Origin: Solirubrobacteraceae bacterium
Lineage (GTDB): Bacteria > Actinomycetota > Thermoleophilia > Solirubrobacterales > Solirubrobacteraceae
Direction of reading: 5' to 3'
Length of the DNA: 44,064 nucleotides
Assembly: GCA_030690545.1 (NCBI GenBank)
Contig: JAUYGN010000074.1
Coordinates: 1 to 44,064 of the forward strand
Part shown: in pieces, positions 36,985 through 43,368 of the stretch
How positions within the stretch are numbered: the stretch's first letter is position 1
Layout of the letters: every line of letters starts with the position of its first letter
Notes under the pieces: model-generated
What the model saw: the letters and a program-made list of their open reading frames with translations, nothing else
The model's database searches: none
What the model was told of the DNA's origin: nothing
Program-made: the position numbers and the translations under genes

Positions 36985-38250
36985 TCAGACCGGGCTCGGC
37001 GGCAGGTCGTTCTCGAAGAAGATGCCGTCCGGCGGGTCCTCGACGGCCTCGTGCTGCTCGACGAGGGCGTCCTCGGCGGCATCAGCCTCCAGCGCCGCCT
37101 CCTCCTCGGCCGCGATCCGGTCGAGGAGCTCGTCGGAGAGCAGGTCGTCGCTCGGCGCGAAGCGGTCGTCGATCGCGGCGCCGACGCTCGGATGCGGGGC
37201 GAGCATGAGCTGGTCCTCGGGTGACAGCTCCGTCGCGAGCTCCGCCTCGGCGGCGAGCTTCTCGGCCAGCTCCTCGGGCGACAGCTCGTCGAGCGGCGTC
37301 GGGACGACCGGCGGCATGGTCGGATCGTCGAATGGGGGGATGGTCGGATCGTCGAACGGCGGCACGCTCGGCTCGTCGATCGGCGTTTCGATGTCGACGA
37401 CGTGATCGACGAGCGCGAAGCCGGTGATCTCCGTGCGATAGCGGCGGCGCCGGAAGGCGCCGCCGCCGTTGGACTGCGAACCGCTGATGCCCGACGAGGT
37501 GTTGCCGCCGTGCGTGATGACGCTGTCGCTCAGCACCTCGACGACCGTCTCGACGTGCACGCCGGAGCCGCCGATGACGACCTGGTCGCCGGGCAGCACG
37601 CCGCGCGTGTCGAAGCCGCTGCGCCAGCCGCGGTAGCAGCGCTCCCCGCGTCGCGCCTTCTGCTCGATCGTCGCAACCGAGGCCATCCACCAGGTGTCGA
37701 TCTTCGGCACGCCGGCACGCTGCAGCGCCCGCCAGCACCAGACGCCGCACCAGGGCTGGCCGACGAGACCCTGCCCGCCGCCGGCACAGGCGACCTGCGC
37801 CGCGCGGATCCCGTCCGCGCGGTTGTCGGTGTTGGAGTTGCGGGGCTGCTCGGTGATGCCCGTGCGATCGGCCAGCCATGCCAGCGCGCGTGCGCGCGAG
37901 GACCCCGACGCGGTCGGCAGCGGAGCGCCCGTGCGCGGGTCGTGCGTCGCCTTCCAGACCTCGTAGGCGGTGCCATGGCTCGTGGCGATCGACAGCGCGT
38001 GGTAGCGGTCGCGACGGTTGGAGACGTTCCAGCCGCTGTCGCGGGCGAGCCCGAAGAGCTGCTTGCGGCGCCGGACCAGCCAGTCGACGTTCGCCGTCTT
38101 GCGCGCGCGCTGGGCATCGGTCGTCGACGTGAAGCCGAGCAGGACCCCGCGCTCACCGATGTAGGCGGCCTCGGTCGGCGTGCAGCCCGCCGCGGGCAGG
38201 CGAACCTCGCGCTGGGCGCTCGCCGTCAGCAGCCTGCCGGGCGTCAGCAT
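36985..38250 (-). CDS. CHAP/NlpC-like cysteine hydrolase with acidic tail
   Basis: The 421-aa protein has no signal peptide. Residues about 20-140 are of unknown type. Residues about 145-280 resemble a CHAP or NlpC/P60-like amidase: the candidate nucleophile Cys is in GQPWCGVWCWRALQRAGV and the His in GSGVHVETVVEV, with ITHGGNTSSG after it. A linker carries the tandem PPFDDPTI / PPFDDPTM repeat, then a strongly acidic helical tail (SPEELAEKLAAEAELATE) follows. It could be a phage-derived or phage-tail lysin, or a substrate of a specialised export system. ATG 38248-38250 is the start; alternatives downstream exist. Confidence 0.7.
   Translation of the reverse strand: MLTPGRLLTASAQREVRLPAAGCTPTEAAYIGERGVLLGFTSTTDAQRARKTANVDWLVRRRKQLFGLARDSGWNVSNRRDRYHALSIATSHGTAYEVWKATHDPRTGAPLPTASGSSRARALAWLADRTGITEQPRNSNTDNRADGIRAAQVACAGGGQGLVGQPWCGVWCWRALQRAGVPKIDTWWMASVATIEQKARRGERCYRGWRSGFDTRGVLPGDQVVIGGSGVHVETVVEVLSDSVITHGGNTSSGISGSQSNGGGAFRRRRYRTEITGFALVDHVVDIETPIDEPSVPPFDDPTIPPFDDPTMPPVVPTPLDELSPEELAEKLAAEAELATELSPEDQLMLAPHPSVGAAIDDRFAPSDDLLSDELLDRIAAEEEAALEADAAEDALVEQHEAVEDPPDGIFFENDLPPSPV
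37316..37363. repeat. Tandem 24-bp repeat, two copies
   Basis: Two near-identical 24-bp units (37316-37339 and 37340-37363) lie inside the hydrolase gene and encode PPFDDPTM and PPFDDPTI on the minus strand. A third degenerate copy may precede them. The unit is a multiple of three, so copy number could vary in frame. Confidence 0.75.
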
Positions 38251-38280
38251 CGCGTAGCGCCTGCGCCGATCCTGATGCTC

Positions 38281-38478
38281 TCAGCCTGCCTGGACGCCGG
38301 CGACGTTGCCCTCCGCGCGGCGGAAGATGTCCTTGCGCTGGGCCTCCAGCCACGCCCGCGCCGCGTCGCGCCGGTTGCCTTGCGCGGCCGCGAACCCGGG
38401 CCAGTCGCTGATCGAGCGCAGCTTGCAGTACTCGTCGTGGTGGGCGCGTTCAGCGCTCGTCAGATGCTCGTAGCCCAT
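38281..38478 (-). CDS. Small protein of unknown function, co-transcribed with the hydrolase
   Basis: The 65-aa product is charged and helical (MGYEHLTSAERAHHDEYCKL ... AARAWLEAQRKDIFRRAEGN) with no membrane segment. GGAGG lies at good spacing before ATG 38476-38478. Its stop is 30 bp upstream of the hydrolase start on the same strand, so the two probably form an operon. The longer open frame upstream is antisense to the dehydratase gene. Confidence 0.65.
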   Translation of the reverse strand: MGYEHLTSAERAHHDEYCKLRSISDWPGFAAAQGNRRDAARAWLEAQRKDIFRRAEGNVAGVQAG

Positions 38479-38654
38479 CGTGCCTCCGTCTGGTTCGGGG
38501 CACCGGCCGCGGAGCCCCGCGCGTCGTCGTCGGCGCGACCGTACAGAGGGCTGAGCGCGGCCTTGTGTGAGATCCGGCACACGCCGTGCCGTGAGGTGAG
38601 GGAGTCCCGAGCAGCTATCGTGGCGGACGCTAACCGAACCAGGGAGATCCTCGG

Positions 38655-38681
38655 ATGGGCGGAGCGCTGGTCGGTCTGTGA
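38655..38681 (+). other. 8-codon leader ORF overlapping the dehydratase start
   Basis: AGGGAG (38641-38646) is well spaced for ATG 38655, which opens the peptide MGGALVGL; its TGA (38679-38681) overlaps the dehydratase GTG (38678). Ribosomes ending here could restart on the GTG, coupling the two. The frame could also be chance. Confidence 0.4.
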
Positions 38682-39892
38682 GCGTCGTCGTCGCAGCGGA
38701 CGTCGAGCGGGCGCGCGTCGCGGTCTGCGACGTGGCGCGACACACGCCGGTGCTGCCGTCGCAGGCGCTTTCGGAGCTCTGCGGCGCGCGGGTGGCGCTG
38801 AAGGCCGAGAACCTGCAGCGCACCGGCTCGTTCAAGCTGCGTGGCGCGCTCAGCAAGCTGGCGGCGCTGGGAGCGGACTGCGAGCGCGGCGTCGTGGCCG
38901 GCAGCGCAGGCAACCACGCCTGGGCGCTGGCCGATGCGGCGCGGGCGCGCGGCGTGCCGTGCGAGGTGTTCATGCCGGCACAGGCGCCGATCGCCAAGAT
39001 CGAGGGCTGCGACGCGCTGGGGGCGCTGGTGCGTCTGGTCGGGGACTCGCTCGAGGACTGCTTCGCGGCGGCGACCGCGCGGGCGCAGGAGGGCGGGCTC
39101 GCGTTCGTGCACCCCTTCGACGACCCCGACGTCGTCGCCGGCCAGGGCACCATCGGGCTCGAGCTGCTCGAGGACGTCGAGGACCTGGCGAAGGTCGTCG
39201 TTCCCGTCGGCGGCGGAGGACTGGCGAGCGGCATCGCGATCGCGGTCAAGTCGGCTCGTCCGGACGTCGAGGTCGTCGGCGTGCAGGCCGGGGCCTGCGC
39301 GCCGTTCGCCGACTCGCTGCGGCGTGGCCAGCCGGTCGGTGTGCCGTCCGCGCTGACGATCGCCGACGGGATCGCGGTCAAGCGGCCCGGCGAGCTGACG
39401 CTCGGGTTGGTGGCGCACTGGCTGGACGACGTCGTCGCGGTGGGCGAGGACGAGATCGCCGAGGCGATGGTGCGGCTGATGGAGCGCAGCAAGCTGGTCG
39501 TCGAGGGGGCGGGGGCAGTGGGCGTGGCAGCGCTGCTGGAGGGCCTGGTCGCGCCCGCGCAACGCGGGACCACGGTCGTCGTGCTCTCCGGTGGCAACGT
39601 CGACGCCGGACTGCTCGCAGCGGTGACCCGCCGCCATGAGACGCAGGTCGGGCGGCGGCTCGCGCTCATCACCCGCGTCTCCGACCGGCCGGGCTCGCTG
39701 GCACGGCTGCTGACGTGCGTCGCGGGTGCCGGTGCCAACCTCGTGACGGTCGAGCATGTCCGCGAGGGCGTCGACCTGCACGTTCGCGAGACCGCCGTCC
39801 ACCTCGTGCTGGAGACCCGCGGGCGCGAGCACGCCCAGCAGGTGCTCGCGGTGGTCGCACGCGAGGGCTACGTGGCGCGGATCCTCGGCTGA
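38678..39892 (+). CDS. ilvA: Threonine ammonia-lyase (dehydratase)
   Basis: This PLP enzyme turns threonine into 2-oxobutanoate, the entry to isoleucine synthesis. The 404-aa product has the PLP-Lys motif ENLQRTGSFKLRGAL, GSAGNHAWALADAAR, the phosphate loop VPVGGGGLASG, and a C-terminal ACT-like domain (LALITRVSDRPGSLARLLTC) of the single type found in the shorter, IlvA2/TdcB-like forms. That domain may bind an allosteric ligand. The GTG has no good ribosome site of its own; see the leader ORF. Confidence 0.93.
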   Translation: MSVVVAADVERARVAVCDVARHTPVLPSQALSELCGARVALKAENLQRTGSFKLRGALSKLAALGADCERGVVAGSAGNHAWALADAARARGVPCEVFMPAQAPIAKIEGCDALGALVRLVGDSLEDCFAAATARAQEGGLAFVHPFDDPDVVAGQGTIGLELLEDVEDLAKVVVPVGGGGLASGIAIAVKSARPDVEVVGVQAGACAPFADSLRRGQPVGVPSALTIADGIAVKRPGELTLGLVAHWLDDVVAVGEDEIAEAMVRLMERSKLVVEGAGAVGVAALLEGLVAPAQRGTTVVVLSGGNVDAGLLAAVTRRHETQVGRRLALITRVSDRPGSLARLLTCVAGAGANLVTVEHVREGVDLHVRETAVHLVLETRGREHAQQVLAVVAREGYVARILG

Positions 39893-39948
39893 CCGGCCGC
39901 CGGGGCGAGATGGAAGACGCCACCGTTCTTGACACGCCGACCTCGGCG

Positions 39949-39975
39949 CGCGCTGACGGAAGGCCCGTCAGCGCG
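39949..39975 (+). terminator. Perfect hairpin after the dehydratase gene
   Basis: CGCGCTGACGG (39949-39959) and CCGTCAGCGCG (39965-39975) form an 11-bp perfect stem with a 5-nt loop, 57 bp after the stop. The T-tract is missing. The rest of 39893-40087 holds nothing I recognise. Confidence 0.5.
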
Positions 39976-40087
39976 TAGGTCGTAGCCACGGCTCCAAGCT
40001 ATCGGGCGGTACGAGACTGCTGCATTCGCGACAGGTGAGCGTGGCGACGCCGTGTCTCGTTCCAGGTCGAGCGCTGTGTTGGTCCGT

Positions 40088-40378
40088 TCAGGCGATCAGG
40101 TCGCGGAGGTCATCGCGTCCGAGTTGGAGCTGTCGGCCGTCGCGGAGGGTGGCGGTGAGCACACCGTCGCGGTCGAGCAGCCATTTGGCGTTGATCGCGG
40201 TGAGGTGGGTGATCTGTCCGTCGGCTCCGAGCCGGACGGCGTGGCCTTCCGGGGTTTCCTGGGCGGGGCCGGCCTTGTCGTCTCCTGGGGCTGAGAGGTA
40301 GAGCACGTCGCCGGTGGGCTCGTAGGAGCCGGTGAGCCGGAGGTCGGCGGCGGTGACGTGGACGGTGGTCGAGGGCAT
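40088..40378 (-). CDS. DUF2283-like protein, probable antitoxin
   Basis: The 96-aa product has the DUF2283-type core: SYEPTGDVLYLSAPG, then EGHAVRLGADGQITHLTAINAKWLL. Such proteins often sit next to a small nuclease-like toxin in two-gene loci. Here the gene starts 4 nt after the stop of the adjacent gene on the same strand. A transport or DNA role is not suggested by any motif. The antitoxin role is inferred from pairing and size. Confidence 0.7.
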   Translation of the reverse strand: MPSTTVHVTAADLRLTGSYEPTGDVLYLSAPGDDKAGPAQETPEGHAVRLGADGQITHLTAINAKWLLDRDGVLTATLRDGRQLQLGRDDLRDLIA

Positions 40379-40382
40379 CGTG

Positions 40383-40880
40383 CTAGGACGGCGGTCGGTG
40401 GGCGGAGAAGACGGTGACGATGATCGCAGGAACCTCGCCGAACTCAACCACGGCGAGGACCCAGAGGCCGTCCTCTTGGCGGAAGAACCGCTCCCGGCTC
40501 GGACGGATGTCCGGCTGCTGCTCGTGCGGCTCGCGGATCGTGCGGTCGATGAGCTCGAGGTCGGCGACTACCGGGTGCTCCTCGAGGACCTTGGCGTAAA
40601 CGAGTGCCGGCAGGACGACGTCGACGCCGTCGGGGGTTCGGGTTCGCAGCACGATCTCCACGCGATCACGATGACCGTCTGGCCGGACAAGCTGGGTGCC
40701 CGTGCGGATCTCGATCCCGGAGCCGCGGCGACGAAGATCGCTCGCGTTCTCGTGCGGAGCCCGTTCATTGCTTTGGGACCGCCACTCGCGACGTGTGACG
40801 ACGCCCGAGCAGAAGTGGGACGAGCGGATCCTTCTCCTCAGCGACGTCCCGCGTTGCTGGCTCTCCGGCAGCATGGTCAA
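40383..40880 (-). CDS. Probable BECR-fold nuclease-like toxin, start unclear
   Basis: The conserved part is about 95 residues: VEIVLRTRTPDGVDVVLPAL, then VYAKVLEEHPVVADLELIDR, RPSRERFFRQ and VLAVVEFGEVPAIIVTVF. This layout (a short strand pair, a helix with EHP, a charged Arg/Glu strand and a last hydrophobic strand) resembles barnase/EndoU/colicin/RelE-type (BECR) phage and toxin domains. It lies 4 nt before the DUF2283-like gene, a toxin-then-antitoxin order. The open frame reaches ATG 40880, but the first 50 residues look unconserved; an in-frame GTG before VEIVLRT would give about 95 aa. Confidence 0.6.
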   Translation of the reverse strand: MTMLPESQQRGTSLRRRIRSSHFCSGVVTRREWRSQSNERAPHENASDLRRRGSGIEIRTGTQLVRPDGHRDRVEIVLRTRTPDGVDVVLPALVYAKVLEEHPVVADLELIDRTIREPHEQQPDIRPSRERFFRQEDGLWVLAVVEFGEVPAIIVTVFSAHRPPS

Positions 40881-41183
40881 TCAACACTTTGCCCCGCCGT
40901 GGGCGAGCAGCCGGCGGTCCTCCGCGTCGCGGAGCTCGATGAGGAGGTCGGGCGCGATCGCGCGCTCCCGGCCCTTTCGCCCTTTGAACGGCTCCCGGGC
41001 AAGCACGTCGGCTCGGCGTGTCGGCCCGCGGGTTCGAAGGCCTCTTCCTGGCAGGAGCCGCGGATCTGTTGCCCGCAATCGCTGCGGACAGCCGATCCGG
41101 TCCGTACGAGCCGTTGCCACTTGCGTTACCGGCCCTCGGAGCCCCCGGCGGCAACTGCCCGGACGGGATCCGGAAACGCGAAA
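40881..41183. other. Gene-free stretch beside tRNA-Leu
   Basis: No reading frame here has convincing protein character. The longest, 40881-41120 on the minus strand, encodes an Arg-rich sequence ending DLLIELRDAEDRRLLAHGG that I cannot place. The 3' end of tRNA-Leu borders the stretch, but I see no repeat of the tRNA end, so no attachment site is supported. Confidence 0.4.
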
Positions 41184-41203
41184 GGCCCCGCAATCACGGG
41201 GCC
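41184..41203 (-). terminator. Rho-independent terminator after tRNA-Leu
   Basis: On the minus strand GGCCCCG and CGGGGCC (41184-41190 and 41197-41203 on the plus strand) form a 7-bp stem with a 6-nt loop followed by TTT. It starts 8 bp past the tRNA 3' end. Confidence 0.8.
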
Positions 41204-41211
41204 CTTCGTCA

Positions 41212-41297
<86 letters not shown>

Positions 41298-41323
41298 AGG
41301 GCGGCGCCCAGTATAGGCAGGAC

Positions 41324-41370
41324 TTGACTTCCGTCCGGCCACCCGTCTAGCTTGTACGAACAGATGTTCG
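41324..41370 (+). promoter_or_regulatory. lexA promoter with SOS box
   Basis: TTGACT (41324-41329), 18 bp and TAGCTT (41348-41353) form the promoter. The SOS box CGAACAGATGTTCG (41357-41370) fits CGAAC-N4-GTTCG and covers the expected start of transcription, giving autorepression by LexA. Confidence 0.85.
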
Positions 41371-41410
41371 CCCCGCTCGACACCCGATCACCCGTCAAGG
41401 AGCCTGCGCC

Positions 41411-42031
41411 ATGGATCTCGACCTGACCAAGCGCCAGCAGGAGATCTTCGACTTCATCAAGCGCCACTCGGCGAAGCACGGCTATCCGCCCACCGTGCGC
41501 GACATCGGCAAGGCCGTCGGCCTCGCCTCGTCGTCGACGGTTCACGCCCACCTCGCGAACCTCGAGAAGCTCGGCCTGCTGCGCCGCGATCCCTCCAAGC
41601 CGCGGGCGATCGAGCTGCTCGACCGCGCCGTCGAGCAGGTCAAGTCGATCGTGCGCCCGGACGGGCTGCCGCTCGTCGGCCAGGTGGCGGCAGGCTCGCC
41701 CGTCCTCGCCGAGGAGAACATCGAGGAGTACGTGGCCGTGCCGTCGCTCGCCGGCGGCGAGGACGGCGAGTACGTCCTGCGCGTGCGCGGCGAGTCGATG
41801 ATCGACGCCGGCATCCTGCCCGACGACTACGTGGTCGTCCGCAGGCAGGACACCGCCGAGGACGGCGAGATCGTCGTCGCGCTCGTCGGCGAGGAGGCGA
41901 CGGTCAAGCGCTTCTTCCGCGAGTCCGACCACATCCGGCTGCAGCCCGAGAACCTGTCGATGGAGCCGATCCGCTCGCGCGACGTGCAGGTGCTCGGCCG
42001 CGTCGTCGGCCTCTTCAGGAGCGTGCCGTGA
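41411..42031 (+). CDS. lexA: LexA repressor
   Basis: LexA represses the SOS regulon and cleaves itself when stimulated by RecA-ssDNA. The 206-aa product has the N-terminal winged helix (LTKRQQEIFDFIKRHSAKHG, VRDIGKAVGLASSSTVHAHL), the cleavage site Ala-Gly in GQVAAGSPVLA, and the Ser-Lys dyad in VRGESMIDAGI and EEATVKRFFRE. AAGGAG precedes the ATG at good spacing. Its stop overlaps the next gene. Confidence 0.98.
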   Translation: MDLDLTKRQQEIFDFIKRHSAKHGYPPTVRDIGKAVGLASSSTVHAHLANLEKLGLLRRDPSKPRAIELLDRAVEQVKSIVRPDGLPLVGQVAAGSPVLAEENIEEYVAVPSLAGGEDGEYVLRVRGESMIDAGILPDDYVVVRRQDTAEDGEIVVALVGEEATVKRFFRESDHIRLQPENLSMEPIRSRDVQVLGRVVGLFRSVP

Positions 42032-42264
42032 TGGCCGTCATCGACCTGCAACGGATGGCGACGCCGCGAGCGGCGTCGTTCCTACGGGCGTCCCCGCGCG
42101 AGGGTCGGACGCTGGAGGACGTGCTCTCCGGCGCCTGGGAGGACCTCACCGCGCACCGCACCGCGACGTGCCCGATCTGCGACGGGGCGATGGAGCCCCG
42201 CTACGGATCCGGGCCGTCGGCGGTCGGGGGGCGCTGCGGTGGGTGCCGGGGCGAGCTCGCCTGA
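42031..42264 (+). CDS. Small zinc-ribbon protein downstream of lexA
   Basis: The 77-aa product has a helical N-terminal half (SPREGRTLEDVLSGAWEDL) and a Cys4 ribbon, CPICDG and CGGCRG, separated by about 23 residues. Function is unknown. The ATG at 42031 shares a base with the lexA stop (TGATG); a GTG three bases earlier is in frame too. Coupled expression with lexA implies SOS induction. Confidence 0.75.
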   Translation: MAVIDLQRMATPRAASFLRASPREGRTLEDVLSGAWEDLTAHRTATCPICDGAMEPRYGSGPSAVGGRCGGCRGELA

Positions 42265-42342
42265 GCTGCCCTGTGCTGCCGGCGCTCGCCGCTCAGCCTG
42301 GAACCACGGCTGGGATTCGCCGCGAGAATCGGTGATGCAGGC

Positions 42343-42840
42343 TCAGCGCAGAACCTGCGCGAGGACCTCGTCGTCGTCGGGTGGTGGCGGCGGTGGAGGA
42401 TCGTCGGCCGGCGACTCGTCGACGGCGACGACGCGGGTCTTGGCGGCCATGTCGCCGAGGCGCTGGCGCCGCGACCCGGTCGCGAGGATGACGAGCAATC
42501 CGACGACGTAGAAGAGCAGTCCGTCGACGGCGCGCAGGAGCGTGCGCACGAAGGTCGCGCCGACCGTCGCCTTGGAGCCGTCGACGCGCTCGACGCGAAT
42601 GCGCATCGCGCGCTTGCCGAGCGTCTGCGCCCAGATCGCTTCCGTGCTCCAGAAGTAGCCGAACACGAGAACGAGGACCAGGAGGCGGTCCAGCGGTCCG
42701 AAGCTCTCCGAGACGGGAGCGTCGGCAGCCGTCTCGTCCCCGAAGATCCCGCCCACGAGCAGGATCAGGACGAAGGTGATGCCCAGATCGATCAGGCCCG
42801 CGGCGATGCGCCGGCCGAGGACATCGTCGGATTGCTGCAT
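42343..42840 (-). CDS. RDD-family membrane protein
   Basis: The 165-aa protein has three membrane helices and the RDD features: RRIAAGLIDLGITF with the Arg and Asp of the first helix, QTLGKRAMRIRVERV, RTLLRAVDGLLFYVVGLLVI and RQRLGDMAAKTRVV. The C-terminus is Pro/Asp-rich and cytoplasmic. Roles of the family are poorly known; transport has been proposed for some. It is convergent with the zinc-ribbon gene and upstream of rnpB on the other strand. Confidence 0.9.
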   Translation of the reverse strand: MQQSDDVLGRRIAAGLIDLGITFVLILLVGGIFGDETAADAPVSESFGPLDRLLVLVLVFGYFWSTEAIWAQTLGKRAMRIRVERVDGSKATVGATFVRTLLRAVDGLLFYVVGLLVILATGSRRQRLGDMAAKTRVVAVDESPADDPPPPPPPDDDEVLAQVLR

Positions 42841-42936
42841 GGCTAGACCCTATCCGCGCCGACGACCCGGTGCCCTCCGGCGCAGCCGGGGCGCTTCGAG
42901 AGCCGCGCGGTCCACTGGCAATGCTGCGGCATCCTC

Positions 42937-42942
42937 TAGGCT
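42937..42942 (+). promoter_or_regulatory. -10 box of rnpB
   Basis: TAGGCT ends 6 nt before 42949, the first base of helix P1, so transcription would begin exactly at the mature RNA end. The -35 region is weak (ACTGGC, 17 bp upstream). Confidence 0.6.
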
Positions 42943-42948
42943 GAGCAC

Positions 42949-43263
42949 GCAGGCCAAGCAGCCGCGGAGGCTCGCCCCTTCGAGGAAAGTCCGGACATCA
43001 CAGGGCAGGGTGGTCGGGAACCCGACCCGGGGAAACCTGCGGGAAAGTGCCACAGAAACACACCGCCGATGGCGCGTCATGCGCACAGGCAAGGGTGAAA
43101 AGGTGCGGTAAGAGCGCACCGGCGTCGTGGCGACACGGCGGCCAGGCAAACCCCACCCGATGCAAGGCCAAGCAGGACCGCTTGCAGGTTGCCCGCCAAG
43201 GTCCAGGTCGGCCGCATCAGATGGATGGCTGCTCGACGACAGAATCCGGCTTACAGGCCTGCT
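42949..43263 (+). ncRNA. rnpB: RNase P RNA, bacterial type A
   Basis: This is the catalytic RNA that trims tRNA 5' ends. The 5' part has GAGGAAAGTCCGGAC and the 3' part AGAATCCGGCTTAC, the conserved halves of P4 and the core. GCAGGCC (42949-42955) pairs with GGCCTGC (43256-43262) as helix P1. The length of about 315 nt is slightly short for the type. A terminator follows directly. Confidence 0.96.
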
Positions 43264-43268
43264 AAGGG

Positions 43269-43293
43269 AAACCCCCGCTCACGCGGGGGTTTT
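43269..43293 (+). terminator. Rho-independent terminator of rnpB
   Basis: AAACCCCCGC (43269-43278) and GCGGGGGTTT (43283-43292) form a 10-bp stem with a TCAC loop, ending in a run of four T. It is the clearest intrinsic terminator in the window. Confidence 0.92.
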
Positions 43294-43350
43294 CTATGCC
43301 CGGCTCAGATGTCGTGCAGCGGTCGCCCTTGTGCCGCCCTTCGACCGATG

Positions 43351-43364
43351 CGAACATCTGTTCG
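43351..43364 (+). promoter_or_regulatory. SOS box of the ImuB-like gene
   Basis: CGAACATCTGTTCG fits CGAAC-N4-GTTCG. With its flanks it is, on the other strand, the same 18 bases (GTACGAACAGATGTTCGC) found at the lexA promoter. It ends 4 nt before the ATG at 43369. Confidence 0.85.
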
Positions 43365-43368
43365 TACG

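Noticed and set aside
40881-41120. 79-aa minus-strand frame ending in LLIELRDAEDRRLLAHGG
   Set aside because: The ending looks somewhat protein-like, but there is no ribosome site, no recognisable domain and strong Arg bias.
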